From assembly GCA_020632925.1 (NCBI GenBank), contig JACKER010000010.1:248001-312000 (forward strand): 64,000 nucleotides of DNA, in the 5' to 3' direction. Under the pieces are notes generated by a model that saw only the letters and a list, made by a program, of their open reading frames with translations, ran no database searches and was not told where the DNA came from. This document shows positions 25,845 to 34,624 of this stretch, in pieces (position 1 is the first letter of the stretch; each line of letters starts with the position of its first letter). A program made the translations under genes and the position numbers. Source of the DNA: Alphaproteobacteria bacterium (GTDB lineage: Bacteria > Myxococcota_A > UBA796 > GCA-2862545).

Positions 25845-27833
25845 ATGGACCTCGTGACCTCGTTCCTGTTCGGCGGCCTGATCCCTCTCGGCGTGGTGCT
25901 CTCCGCGTGGATCTCCGGCATCACCTACATCCCCCACCAGCGCGTGGGCGTCGTGGAGCGCCTGTGGTCGCCCCGTGGCTCGCTCGTCGACGGCCGCATC
26001 GTGGCGACCGAGCAGGAGGCGGGCTTCCAGGCGGACGTCCTGCGCGGCGGCCTGCACCTCGGCTACTCGCCACTCGCCTGGCGTGTCCACGGCCAGCCGC
26101 TGGTCACGATCCCCGAGGGTCAGCTCGGCTACGTCTATGCCCGTGACGGCAAGCCGCTCGAGCTCGGCCAGACGCTCGGCCGGGTCGTCGCCTGCAACGA
26201 CTTCCAGGACGCGCGGGCGTTCCTGTCCTCGGGCGGTCAGCGCGGCCGCCAGCGCGCCATCCTGCGCGAGGGCGTGTACGCCATCAACCTCGCGCAGTTC
26301 GTGGTCCTGACGCGCGACCGGGTCTATGCGGGGCCGCTCTCCCGGGGGCTCGAGAAGGAGCTGCGCGGCTGGCAGGGCGAGCTCGCGTCGTGCGACGGCT
26401 TCGAGCCCGTCGTCATCAGCTCGAGTGCGGAGCACGGCGACGAGATCGGCGTGGTCACGGCGCACGACGGTCCGCCCATCGACGCCGAGGAGGTCATCGC
26501 CCCCGACACCGGCGCGCACGGCTGCTTCCAGGACCCCGAGCGGTTCCTCGCGCAGGGCGGGCGGCGCGGCAAGCAGCTCCAGGTGCTGACCGACGGCACC
26601 TACTTCGTGAACCGCTGGTTCGCGACCGTCGAGAAGCGGCCCAAGACCGTCATCCCCATCGGCTTCGTCGGCGTGGTCGTGAGCTACCACGGCGCGTCTG
26701 GGGAGGACGTGACGGGGGAGCGCTTCCGCTACGGCGAGCAGGTCGAGCCCGGCGGGCGCGGCGTGTGGAAGCGGGCGTTGCCTCCCGGCAAGTACGCGCT
26801 CAACCCGTACGCGCTGAAGGTCGAGCTCGTGCCCACGGTGAACTTCGTGCTGCGCTGGGTCACGGGGCTGGTCGAGGCCCACGAGTACGACAAGGACCTC
26901 AAGAGCATCGAGCTCATCACGGCCGACGGCTTCGAGCCGCGCCTGCCGCTGTCGCTCGTGCTGCACATCGACTACGAGAAGGCGCCGAGCGTGGTGCAGC
27001 GCTTCGGCGACATCCAGCGACTGATCAGCCAGACGCTCGACCCCATCCTGTCGGCCTACTTCCGAGACATCGCGCAGAACTGCTCGATGCTGGACCTGCT
27101 CACCGATCGCGAGCGCATCCAGCAGCACGCGACGGCGGAGCTCGGGCGGCGGTTCAAGGACTTCGACATCAACTGTGTGGCGGTGATGATCGGGCGCCCC
27201 GAGGCCACTCGCGCTGGCGACGATCCCATCGACCACCTGTTCGCGCAGCTCCGCGAGCGCCGCCTGGCGGAGGAGCAGATCGCGACCTTCGCGCGGCAGG
27301 AGGAGGCCGCCGTCCAGCTCCGCTCGCTGCACCGCGTGCAGGCCGAGGCCGAGCGCCAGACCGAGCTGACGGAGGCCGAGATGCACGTCCAGATCGCGAC
27401 GCAGCGCGCCGAGGCGGCGCTGGCCGAGGCCCGACGCAAGGCGAAGAGCGACGTGGCGCTCGCGATCGGTGAGGCGCGGGCGCGGCGGGTGCGGGGGCGT
27501 GCCGAGGCGGAGACCGTCGCGCGCGTGGGCCTGGCGGAGGCGGAGGTCGCGCGGATGCGGTCGAAGGCGTTGGGTGACAGCCGACTGGTGACCGTCACCG
27601 ACGTCGCCACCCGCCTCGCGACCTCGCGCCAGCCGCTGGTGCCCGAGCGTCTGGTGGCCACGGGTGCCGACGCGGCGGGCACGCTGCCCTCGCTGCTCAC
27701 GATGCTCCTCGCCGACCGCTCGGGCGTGTCGTTCACCGGCACCGACGACGACCTGGCCTCCTACGCCACCTCGATCGAGGCGAACGCTTCCTCGGGCGAC
27801 GAGGGCGACCTGGAGGACGAGGACGCCGCTTGA
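25845..27833 (+). CDS. SPFH/band-7 (flotillin-like) membrane protein
   Basis: 662 residues from the ATG at 25845 preceded by GGAGG. One N-terminal membrane segment (about 5-25, FLFGGLIPLGVVLSAWIS) is followed by a long beta-rich region with repeated YV..GKPLELG and LTDGTYFVN elements, then the SPFH domain (about 345-455, LPLSLVLHIDYEKAPSVVQRF onward), an Ala/Glu/Arg-rich coiled coil (about 470-590) and an acidic tail. Flotillin-like proteins oligomerise on membranes and are linked to membrane stress and microdomains. The sigma-54 promoter and the divergent activator suggest induction by a specific envelope signal. It is unusually long for a prokaryotic flotillin. Confidence 0.85.
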   Translation: MDLVTSFLFGGLIPLGVVLSAWISGITYIPHQRVGVVERLWSPRGSLVDGRIVATEQEAGFQADVLRGGLHLGYSPLAWRVHGQPLVTIPEGQLGYVYARDGKPLELGQTLGRVVACNDFQDARAFLSSGGQRGRQRAILREGVYAINLAQFVVLTRDRVYAGPLSRGLEKELRGWQGELASCDGFEPVVISSSAEHGDEIGVVTAHDGPPIDAEEVIAPDTGAHGCFQDPERFLAQGGRRGKQLQVLTDGTYFVNRWFATVEKRPKTVIPIGFVGVVVSYHGASGEDVTGERFRYGEQVEPGGRGVWKRALPPGKYALNPYALKVELVPTVNFVLRWVTGLVEAHEYDKDLKSIELITADGFEPRLPLSLVLHIDYEKAPSVVQRFGDIQRLISQTLDPILSAYFRDIAQNCSMLDLLTDRERIQQHATAELGRRFKDFDINCVAVMIGRPEATRAGDDPIDHLFAQLRERRLAEEQIATFARQEEAAVQLRSLHRVQAEAERQTELTEAEMHVQIATQRAEAALAEARRKAKSDVALAIGEARARRVRGRAEAETVARVGLAEAEVARMRSKALGDSRLVTVTDVATRLATSRQPLVPERLVATGADAAGTLPSLLTMLLADRSGVSFTGTDDDLASYATSIEANASSGDEGDLEDEDAA

Positions 27834-27862
27834 CCCGAGCGGATCGGGACGATCCGGGCGCC

Positions 27863-27928
27863 TGCCCCTACGGGGCACCGGGGCCCCTGCGGGGTCGGCC
27901 ATTCGGCCTCCGTCCGCCCTTCGGGCGG
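27863..27928 (+). terminator. Cluster of GC-rich hairpins after the SPFH gene
   Basis: TGCCCC-TAC-GGGGCA at 27863-27877 and CCGCCC-TTC-GGGCGG at 27914-27928 are perfect short stems with 3-base loops, thirty bases after the stop codon. They lack a T-run, so they may act as mRNA-stabilising or termination structures, or belong to a repetitive palindromic family. The rest of the 160-base gap holds no gene. Confidence 0.45.
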
Positions 27929-27993
27929 GACCGGCCTGGCGGCCGCCCTCCGGTCCCCCTGGCGCAGGCGAACCGGTGGTGCTCACGACCTGC

Positions 27994-28698
27994 ATGAGCG
28001 CTGACGGAGCGAGACCCGACATTCGGATGATCAAGGAGGTGCGACGCCGGACAGACGCCCCCCTTCACGTTTGCGTCGACGCACTCCGCACCACCGACAC
28101 CGTGGACGAGGCGGTAGCTCGAATCTCGGCCACCTGGGTACCCGATCCACCCGAGAACGACGTGAAGTGGGATCACCTGAGGGTGCTGGCGGCGATGGTC
28201 ACCGACCTCGCATATGCCGCAGCAGAGCAGAGTGGCCACCCGGTTCCCGAGTCCGTCGTGCCTCCTTGGGAGTTCGGCCCCGGGCTGCTGTCGCCCACAG
28301 AGGCGGACCTCCTCGAGGCTGCCCTGTTCTTGCTGGACTGGTGGCGCGACGTCCATCTCCTGTTCCTGCGCAGGAAGGACCACCAGAAGGGCGCGGGAAT
28401 CGACTATCGCCCGCACCTCGCTCCTCGCGTTGCGCCACTCATTCAGCTCTTCGAACGGCTTCAATGCGACCGCCTGGTCCAGTATCTCGAGCACATGCGT
28501 GCCCTGACTGAAGTCACAGCGCGCCCCGAAACAGCTGTGGTCCACGAGATCGTCGAATGCGCCAGACGGATCGGTGCAACACGGCACGACCACGCTGAGG
28601 ATGTCCTGATCTGGGCCGCCAAGCACATCGATTCCATTCGACCGGATGTGGCGGCGTATGTGGACTCGCTGCGTCCAGAGGACAGGCGTCCGGGCTAG
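27994..28698 (+). CDS. Hypothetical protein with EF-Ts UBA-like N terminus
   Basis: 234 residues from the ATG at 27994; no good ribosome-binding site is seen, so the start is uncertain. The first 40 residues (IKEVRRRTDAPLHVCVDAL then DEAVARI) resemble the UBA/TS-N helical domain of translation factor EF-Ts (pattern KELRERTGAGMMDCKKAL). The remainder is helical (LLEAALFLLDWWRDVHLLFL, LIQLFERLQCDRLVQYLEHM) with no recognised family. Base composition is less GC-rich than in neighbouring genes, consistent with an accessory region. It is convergent with the next gene; the stop codons share the palindrome CTAG. Confidence 0.6.
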   Translation: MSADGARPDIRMIKEVRRRTDAPLHVCVDALRTTDTVDEAVARISATWVPDPPENDVKWDHLRVLAAMVTDLAYAAAEQSGHPVPESVVPPWEFGPGLLSPTEADLLEAALFLLDWWRDVHLLFLRRKDHQKGAGIDYRPHLAPRVAPLIQLFERLQCDRLVQYLEHMRALTEVTARPETAVVHEIVECARRIGATRHDHAEDVLIWAAKHIDSIRPDVAAYVDSLRPEDRRPG

Positions 28699-30221
28699 CC
28701 GAGCGAGCTGAGCACGCGACGGGCGTTGGCGGCTCGCTCGCGGTCGATGGACAGGGTCTCGTGCGCGAGCGCCTCGCGCCCCGCCTCCGTGAGGTGCGAG
28801 CCCACCGCACCAAGGACCCGAACCCACCGCCACGCCCGAGCCCGATCGGTCTCCGCGAGCAGTCGAGGAGGAACGGCGGCCGCCAGCTCGGCGCCGAGGA
28901 CCTGGAAGGACGACGGGGTGGTGTGGTGATTGTCAGGCTCGAGCCCATCGTCGATCAGGTCGGCGTAGCCGCGCGCGACGTGGGCAAGCCCGGCGAGATC
29001 GAAGGTCGCGACGGCCTGCAGCACCCAACCCCAGCCCGAGAACGCTCTCCACGACTCCGGCCGACACAGCGTCACCGCCCACAAGCGTTCGCGCACCCCC
29101 TCGGGGGCGGCGCGCACCGACGCGAACGCCCGCGCGATCGCACCGAGCCGATCGACGTCGTCCTCGTCCAGCAGGTGCTCCAGCTCGCGCCACCCAGGCT
29201 CCCCGAGCTGCGCCATGCACCAGGCGGACGGAGCGACGTCCACGCCGAGGATGGGATCGACGCGTGCCTCGACGAACCACTGGATCAGGTCGGGAATGAT
29301 CTCCTCGCCCTTCGGCCCGCACACGGCGAGCAGCCGGGCCATCCGTTTCCTCCGATCGCCCGCCCGAAAGCGCTCGAGGAAGAGGTCCGCGTGGCCCGCG
29401 ACCGCGGATCCGAGCCCGTCGAGCTGCGTCAGCACCTCGTGACCGCGTTCGGATGGAAGGTCGATCAAGCCCACCAGCGCGTCGACGGCGGCGAGTCGTC
29501 CGAGCGCGGAGATCGCCGAGTGGCTGCCTGGGGTGGACTCCCGAGCGAGCTCCACCAGGCGCTCGAGGTGGGTCCGGTCGCCGGCCTCCCCCAACAGCTC
29601 GGCCGCGCGACCACGCGCGTCGTCGTCCCCTCGCAGCCACCGACCCACGTGATCGCCGATGGCCGTCGGCCACACGCCCAGCTCGAGCGCGCAGGCCGCC
29701 GCGAGCAGGGCGACCTGGGCATCGGGGTCGCCAGCCATGACCGTCAACCCGTCGACATCCCCGAGGGCCTGCAAGGCGAGCACACCCCAACCCCGCGCCA
29801 CGGGCGTGGCCTGGGCGAGCGCCCAGCGCACCAGCGCGCGGTCCGGCTCGCCCGCCAGGGAGCGCTCCAGCTCCTCGAGCGTCTCCCACTCGGGCGAGCT
29901 CCACCGCGTCGGCCCCGGTCGCCGCCAGGTCCGAGGCGCCTCGAGCCAGCTGTACACGACCCACTGGCCCAAGAGCGTCCCCTCCCGCACCTGCCCTGAC
30001 GACGTCGCGTACAACCGAGGTGCGGCAGCGAAGTACTCCGAGCGACGAACGAGGCCGGCCAGCGCCGGATGCGCCATCCACCGGTCGATGTCGTCGAGGT
30101 GCGCCCGCGTCTGCGCCTCGAACAACACCTCGACCGGCGTCACGAACCCGTCATCCAGGGCCGCGAAGGTGTCGACGCGCCTGCGCTCGCGCTCCTCGAA
30201 GGGAGGGATGACCAGGAACAT
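28695..30221 (-). CDS. HEAT-repeat-like protein of unknown function
   Basis: 508 residues from the ATG at 30221 (MFLVIPPFEERERRRV); the frame is open to 30281 but a start there would run into the divergent gene. The body is a series of paired helices rich in Leu and Ala (VALLAAACALELGVW, RAAELLGEAGDRTHLERLVELA, SAISALGRLAAVDALVGLID), typical of HEAT/armadillo scaffolds. No catalytic motif or signal peptide is seen, so it is likely cytoplasmic and involved in protein contacts. Its partner is unknown. This stretch is part of an accessory segment of unrelated small genes. Confidence 0.6.
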   Translation of the reverse strand: MFLVIPPFEERERRRVDTFAALDDGFVTPVEVLFEAQTRAHLDDIDRWMAHPALAGLVRRSEYFAAAPRLYATSSGQVREGTLLGQWVVYSWLEAPRTWRRPGPTRWSSPEWETLEELERSLAGEPDRALVRWALAQATPVARGWGVLALQALGDVDGLTVMAGDPDAQVALLAAACALELGVWPTAIGDHVGRWLRGDDDARGRAAELLGEAGDRTHLERLVELARESTPGSHSAISALGRLAAVDALVGLIDLPSERGHEVLTQLDGLGSAVAGHADLFLERFRAGDRRKRMARLLAVCGPKGEEIIPDLIQWFVEARVDPILGVDVAPSAWCMAQLGEPGWRELEHLLDEDDVDRLGAIARAFASVRAAPEGVRERLWAVTLCRPESWRAFSGWGWVLQAVATFDLAGLAHVARGYADLIDDGLEPDNHHTTPSSFQVLGAELAAAVPPRLLAETDRARAWRWVRVLGAVGSHLTEAGREALAHETLSIDRERAANARRVLSSLG

Positions 30222-30265
30222 GCCGCGCTCGTGGCCTCGACTCGGTGTACGGTTCAACGGGGTGC

Positions 30266-30592
30266 ATGATCGACGTACCACAGCGCAGGCAGGACCTCTC
30301 GCCCCCGGGTTGTGTCGCCAGCGACGTGACCGGGGTCGCGCTGCTCCTGGTGTTGCTCGTCGCGGAGGTCCTCGTCTTCGCGGCGTGCGTGATGGGCTCT
30401 ACCGTTCCGCTCGGCGAGTGCGCGGACGCGATGGATCTGGCAGCGCGGAACTCGCCCCTCTCACGAACGCTCCACGGGACCTGCATCACGCTCAGGTCTG
30501 TCGGATGGCTCGAGGTGGTGGCGATGATCGTGGCGTTCCTCACAGTCCTCTTCTCCCCATGGATCGCCCACGAGAAACCCGCTCCGCGCTGA
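30266..30592 (+). CDS. Small membrane protein, function unknown
   Basis: 108 residues from the ATG at 30266. Two hydrophobic segments are visible: VTGVALLLVLLVAEVLVFAACVM (about 27-49) and LEVVAMIVAFLTVLFSPWI (about 82-100). Between them is a loop with two Cys residues (CADAMD and CITLRS). No family was recognised. It is divergent from the HEAT-like gene and 58 bases upstream of the YggL-like gene. Codon use looks coding, but the call rests on open frame and membrane pattern only. Confidence 0.45.
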   Translation: MIDVPQRRQDLSPPGCVASDVTGVALLLVLLVAEVLVFAACVMGSTVPLGECADAMDLAARNSPLSRTLHGTCITLRSVGWLEVVAMIVAFLTVLFSPWIAHEKPAPR

Positions 30593-30650
30593 ACTGGGAC
30601 GGTGGGGCCCGACCCGTCGACACGGGGAAAGCTGATGGGATGGACGGCCG

Positions 30651-30977
30651 ATGAACAAGCGACTCCGCAAGAAGAAGCGCGTCGGCGAGTTTCAGGAGCT
30701 GGGCTTCGCGGTGGGCGCCGAAGTTGCCTCCAGCGCGTCCCCCGACGACATCGACGCGTTCGTCGACCGGCTCGTCGCGGCTGTCGAGGCACGAGAGCTC
30801 TGCATCGGCGGTGGGATCGGAGGGGATGGCGCGCTCCACGGATACGTCACGCGTGCGGGCAACGGCGGCGCCACCGAGCGTGATCGCGCCGATCTCGCTT
30901 CCTTCCTCACGCGCGAGCCCCTCGTCGTCCGCCATCTCGTTGGACCGCTGTGCGACGCCTGGTCCTGGTCGGGATGA
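30651..30977 (+). CDS. yggL: YggL-family (DUF469) 50S ribosome-binding protein
   Basis: 108 residues beginning MNKRLRKKKRVGEFQELGF, which matches the highly conserved N terminus of YggL/DUF469 proteins, and the length is standard for the family. YggL binds the 50S ribosomal subunit and affects its assembly or stability. The central motif DDIDAFVDRLVAAVEARELCIGGG also fits. It stands alone without translation genes nearby, so it may be an accessory copy. Confidence 0.88.
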   Translation: MNKRLRKKKRVGEFQELGFAVGAEVASSASPDDIDAFVDRLVAAVEARELCIGGGIGGDGALHGYVTRAGNGGATERDRADLASFLTREPLVVRHLVGPLCDAWSWSG

Positions 30978-31108
30978 TCCACGGCCTCGGGCCGCGCGAA
31001 CGATGGGCAGCTGGTCGCTGCGGTCGGCGAGGGGTAGCATCGGACGTGGTCGTCCTTCCCCGAGCCTTGCACGCAAGCCGTCGCGGCAGCCAGGACCAGG
31101 CTCGGTCG

Positions 31109-32236
31109 ATGCAGGCGTTCGACAACGTGGACTCGGACATCCTCCCGGAGGGCTGTCTGCGGCAGACTCCCCTTCTGCGCAATCGCGGTAGCGGACACGA
31201 CCTCGACGCTCTGGTCCTAGTCATCACATATGAAGAGTATCACCCGTTCGGGACGACCTCCTGGTGGGCGACGGACGGCGGGACCGACGTGTCGGCCAAG
31301 AGGTACCGATACACGGGGAAGGAGCGGGACGACGAGACGGGGCTCGGGTACCCCGGTGCCAGGTACTACGCGGCGTGGCTCGGGAGGTGGGAGCGGCCAG
31401 ACCCCGCGGGGATGGTCGATGGCCCAAATAGGTGGAGGTATGCGAGGCAGAGCCTGGGTCAAGGCCGTGATCCAACGGGACTGGCCACCACTGATCTGGA
31501 GCTTGAAGCCAAGATGATCGGTCGGATGCCAACACTTGGTACTGCGCCGCACCCCTCGCCCGACTTCATGATCATTGGCCTACAGGGTGGACCGTTTACG
31601 TCCGCCTCAGGTCTCCCTGGGCCAATCGAATACTTGATTGAGGACGTCGCCGGTCTCGCGGATAGATACGGGGTCAGACACGAAGACCACGTGTTTACAC
31701 CAGGCATGATTCCTGTTCCAGGTGTGACGGATGATGTGGCCGACGTGGTTAGAAACACTGATCCTAACACCAGGATAGTCGTGATCGGTTTCAGTATGGG
31801 AGGAGAACAAGGGGTGCGTCTGTCTCACGCAGATCTAGATGGGAGGACGTTCTCGCTAGATGCAATTGACGCTACACACGGTGTGCCAACACAGACAACG
31901 TCCGTGGGTCCCGCTGTGTCTGATTTCATTGGCTACAGACAGAACGTCGCTGTGGCTCCTCCCCTTTGGGGCAACGAGTTGTTAGCGGAGGACCTCACCG
32001 ATACTGTCGGATACAACATCCTGGTGGACCCGCGGTACTTCGTTACCGTCAGCGGGGAAGACGTCTCATCGAACGCGCATGCCTTCATCTTTCCTGTCGT
32101 GGCTCCACACGTTCTGCGAGAGCTTGGCAGGGTCTTCGAGGAGGCAGCATCAGAAGCGGAATGTCAGGATACGCCACCCCAACCGGAGGAGCTCCCCTAT
32201 TCGTTCGCACCAGCCTTGCAGCGGCCTGAACAGTGA
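31109..32236 (+). CDS. Orphan Rhs C-terminal cassette: Rhs core end plus hydrolase-like toxin domain
   Basis: About 375 residues; the start is uncertain because similarity to Rhs proteins begins only at residue 41. Residues about 41-125 are the end of an Rhs/TcC core: YEEYHPFGTT, KRYRYTGKERDDETGLGYPG, ARYYAAWLGRWERPDPAGMV and a final DPTGL. Such cores cap a cocoon that releases the variable C-terminal domain after DPTGL. That domain (about 126-375) has a nucleophile elbow GFSMGG with Ser229, as in alpha/beta hydrolases, so it may be a lipase- or esterase-like toxin. The C-terminal part is clearly AT-richer than its neighbours. The thousands of bases that should precede it are missing, so it is a displaced cassette or remnant. 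The next gene overlaps its stop. Confidence 0.7.
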   Translation: MQAFDNVDSDILPEGCLRQTPLLRNRGSGHDLDALVLVITYEEYHPFGTTSWWATDGGTDVSAKRYRYTGKERDDETGLGYPGARYYAAWLGRWERPDPAGMVDGPNRWRYARQSLGQGRDPTGLATTDLELEAKMIGRMPTLGTAPHPSPDFMIIGLQGGPFTSASGLPGPIEYLIEDVAGLADRYGVRHEDHVFTPGMIPVPGVTDDVADVVRNTDPNTRIVVIGFSMGGEQGVRLSHADLDGRTFSLDAIDATHGVPTQTTSVGPAVSDFIGYRQNVAVAPPLWGNELLAEDLTDTVGYNILVDPRYFVTVSGEDVSSNAHAFIFPVVAPHVLRELGRVFEEAASEAECQDTPPQPEELPYSFAPALQRPEQ

Positions 32237-32505
32237 TGTGTCAACGAACCGCGAAGGCAGCTGGAACCAAAAGGGGCGCATGGCTAGCCATCGGTATTGC
32301 ACTCTTGGTGGTCGCTCCAGTGGCGGAGCCGGCGATTCAGAGCGTCGGCATTGGATTTGGAATGGCTCCACCAGCACCCGCATTTTACTATATCATGCTG
32401 CTAGCGAGACTCACCTGGATCCCATGCGCAATGTCAGGGCTCGTCCTGATTGCAGCGTTCATTGCAGAGCGTCGAAGGAGTTCGGACGCCAAGCCACTCG
32501 ACTAG
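32236..32505 (+). CDS. Small membrane protein, possible immunity protein of the Rhs cassette
   Basis: 89 residues; the ATG at 32236 overlaps the toxin stop as TGATG, a coupling typical of effector-immunity pairs. Two hydrophobic stretches (GAWLAIGIALLVVAPVAEPAI and YYIMLLARLTWIPCAMSGLVLIAAFI) predict two or three membrane spans. No family was recognised. Its base composition shares the lower GC of the preceding toxin domain, so the two probably arrived together. The function is inferred from position alone. Confidence 0.5.
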   Translation: MCQRTAKAAGTKRGAWLAIGIALLVVAPVAEPAIQSVGIGFGMAPPAPAFYYIMLLARLTWIPCAMSGLVLIAAFIAERRRSSDAKPLD

Positions 32506-32727
32506 GTCTTCCTGGTGACAAATCCTTGTGGTGGTTTCTATCGGGGCCTCATGGCCTGGAGGGTACCGTAGCTGGCGCGCGCCTTTCTCGCTCGCGCGAT
32601 GCACGGGGGTCGGTACAACACGATGGTACCGGCGGACCCTTCAGGTCGACGCATCCGACACCACGAGTCTGGTAGAATGGCAATTTCTCCATACGTTGCG
32701 ATTGGACCCTGAAGGCTTGAAGTGTTG
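32506..32727. other. Gene-free spacer before the repeat units
   Basis: No credible gene is seen between 32506 and 33059. This part contains mixed-composition sequence and the 5' flank of the first repeat copy (from about 32688, beginning CTCCATACGTTGCGATTGGA), which recurs diverged at about 32850-32877 before the second copy. Confidence 0.5.
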
Positions 32728-32828
32728 CACCGCGGAGAGCGCGGAGGTGGCGCACGATGCTGCACGTGACTGCCCAGCCTCCAGCGGACGACGACGGGAG
32801 GACCCTGTTCTCCGCGTCCTCCGCGGTG
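32728..32828. repeat. Repeat unit 1 with terminal inverted repeats
   Basis: A 101-bp unit opening with CACCGCGGAG and closing with CTCCGCGTCCTCCGCGGTG, which are reverse complements apart from small gaps. The interior contains GCACGATGCTGCACGTGACTG, also present in unit 2. No coding function. Confidence 0.7.
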
Positions 32829-32897
32829 AATCCTTCGAGTACATCAAATCTTCTCCATACTTTACGACTGGACCCGGCAAGCTTCAATGAAGTGTTG

Positions 32898-33033
32898 CAC
32901 CGCGGAGGACGCGGAGAGCGCGGAGGTCGCCGGAGGTAGCGCACGATGCTGCACGTGACTGCGCACCTACCAGTCTCCAGCGCACGACGTCGTGAGGGCC
33001 CTGTACTCCGCGTCCTCCGCGTCCTCCGCGGTG
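32898..33033. repeat. Repeat unit 2 with terminal inverted repeats
   Basis: A 136-bp copy of the preceding unit in the same orientation, offset by 170 bp. It opens CACCGCGGAGGACGCGGAGA and closes with CTCCGCGTCCTCCGCGGTG, giving near-perfect inverted ends. Short internal duplications (GTCCTCCGC twice) account for its greater length. It ends 27 bases before the stop of the metallophosphoesterase gene. Confidence 0.7.
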
Positions 33034-33059
33034 AATCCACCGAGCGCCGGCGGCAGCCG

Positions 33060-34610
33060 TCAGGGAAGCGCCTCCGAACGCACGCCCGCCCGCCCGGCGG
33101 TCGTCGAGAAGCCCGCTGGCAGGCGCTGCACGAGCTCCGTGTTCCGGTCCTCCACCCGCCCCACGCCGTCGTCCGTCCGCCAGCCGGTCTGCCAGTCGAT
33201 GCGCATGAGCTCCGCCGCGCGCTCCGCCAGGCTCCCGGGAGGCGTGGGGTAGTCGAACGTGGTGGTGAGGACCGAGAGCGTGCCGTCCCCGTTGTCCACG
33301 ACTTCCACCATGCGACCCTGGCCGGGCCAGTCGACCGTGGAGCTCGTCTCGATCTGCCAGAACGCGCTCGGGTCGTCGGGGGTCCCGAACGCCCGGATCC
33401 GGTGCTCGTGGGTGTGGCCGGCGAGCACCAGCACCACGTTCGGGTAGGCCACCAGCAGATCCCCGAGGCGGCCGCCCCCCTCCATCGACAGATCGCCGAG
33501 CGCGTAGTGACTGGTGAGGACGATGAGCTCGCCCGCCGCGGTGGCCGCCTCGAGCTGCGGGATCAACCACCCGTCGCGCTCCGCGATGCTCAGCTCGCCG
33601 CCCGACAGCCCGTCCGGGTTCGCGTCCACCGCGATCAGCCGCACCGGGACACCATCGACGGGCAGCACCGACCACACGATGCTGCCGTCGCGCACGTCCT
33701 GCTCGGTGAACCCGTGGCCCGGCGGCCCGGGGGTGGCGGGGCCCTCGAGGAAGGTGGCGGCGATGTCCGCGCGGTCCATCACCACACGCTCGGGGTCGGC
33801 GTCGGTCACGAAGGCGAGCGGCCCGCCGGGCAGGGACAGGTCCCGCGTGCCCCCGAAGGCCGCCTCGCCCAGCGCGTCGTCCGCGAACCCGTCGTTTCCG
33901 AAGTTGCCCTGGATGAGCACGTCGTGGTTGCCGGCCACCGCGTACCAGGGGAAGTCGGCCCCCACCGGCTCGAACAGCTCGATCGGGTCGAGGCAGGCGG
34001 CGTCGAGCTGCGTGTCGTCGGTGCCGGCGTCCGGACGCACGGGGACGCCGTCCCAGACGGCCATGAACCACCGCAGCTCGTTGCGCTGGTTGTTGTCCGC
34101 GTCGTCGCCCGTCGCCAGCCCGAAGTCCACCGGGGCGAATGCAGACAGCTGGTTCGCGCGCCGGATCAGCGCGTCCAGCGCGTGGATGGCGAAGAGCTCC
34201 TGGGCGCGTGCCGCGGCCTCGGTGGCGGACGGCAGGTCGGTGGTCGCGAGGCGCGTGGGGGACTCGGTGTCGGCGATCTGCGCGTCGGTCTCGTGGAACA
34301 CCATCCACAGCGAGCGCCGGCCCGCGCTCGGCGGCGTCCAGCCGGGGACCAGCTCGTCCCGCAGCGTGCGCGGTTCCCCCGGCGCGAGGACGGCACCCCC
34401 GAGGCCCATCTCCTCGGCCGCGGCCAGCCCCTCGGGCCAGGCAGGATCGAGCTCGGCGGGCTCGGGCAGCGGCGTGTCCGAGCGCCAGACCTCGGACAAC
34501 GTGGTGACCGCGTCGGGCCAGTCCACGTCCGGCGGGCGGCAGCCCTCCTCCCCGGAGTGCGTGGTGGCGCTCCCCTCCCCTCGACAAGCCAGCAGGATCG
34601 CAGCGAGCAT
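33060..34610 (-). CDS. Calcineurin-like metallophosphoesterase, lipoprotein
   Basis: 516 residues. The N terminus MLAAILLAC is a short lipoprotein signal with lipidated Cys9. Metallophosphoesterase motifs appear in order: ATGDDADN (GDxxDN type), AGNHD, TSHYALG and AGHTHEH, which supply the Asp, Asn and His ligands of a dinuclear metal centre. The first Asp-x-His motif is less clear; SAFAPVDFGLATGDD is the likely start of the core. An insert of about 100 residues lies between the GNHD motif and the SHY motif. It is probably anchored in the periplasm or on the surface and hydrolyses phosphoesters of unknown identity. There is no adjacent phosphate-related gene. Confidence 0.85.
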   Translation of the reverse strand: MLAAILLACRGEGSATTHSGEEGCRPPDVDWPDAVTTLSEVWRSDTPLPEPAELDPAWPEGLAAAEEMGLGGAVLAPGEPRTLRDELVPGWTPPSAGRRSLWMVFHETDAQIADTESPTRLATTDLPSATEAAARAQELFAIHALDALIRRANQLSAFAPVDFGLATGDDADNNQRNELRWFMAVWDGVPVRPDAGTDDTQLDAACLDPIELFEPVGADFPWYAVAGNHDVLIQGNFGNDGFADDALGEAAFGGTRDLSLPGGPLAFVTDADPERVVMDRADIAATFLEGPATPGPPGHGFTEQDVRDGSIVWSVLPVDGVPVRLIAVDANPDGLSGGELSIAERDGWLIPQLEAATAAGELIVLTSHYALGDLSMEGGGRLGDLLVAYPNVVLVLAGHTHEHRIRAFGTPDDPSAFWQIETSSTVDWPGQGRMVEVVDNGDGTLSVLTTTFDYPTPPGSLAERAAELMRIDWQTGWRTDDGVGRVEDRNTELVQRLPAGFSTTAGRAGVRSEALP

Positions 34611-34624
34611 CCGGACAGTCTACG

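Noticed and set aside
32688..33033. CRISPR-like spacing of repeats
   Set aside because: Only two units with 170-bp offset, internal inverted repeats and similar interiors instead of unique spacers; no cas genes.
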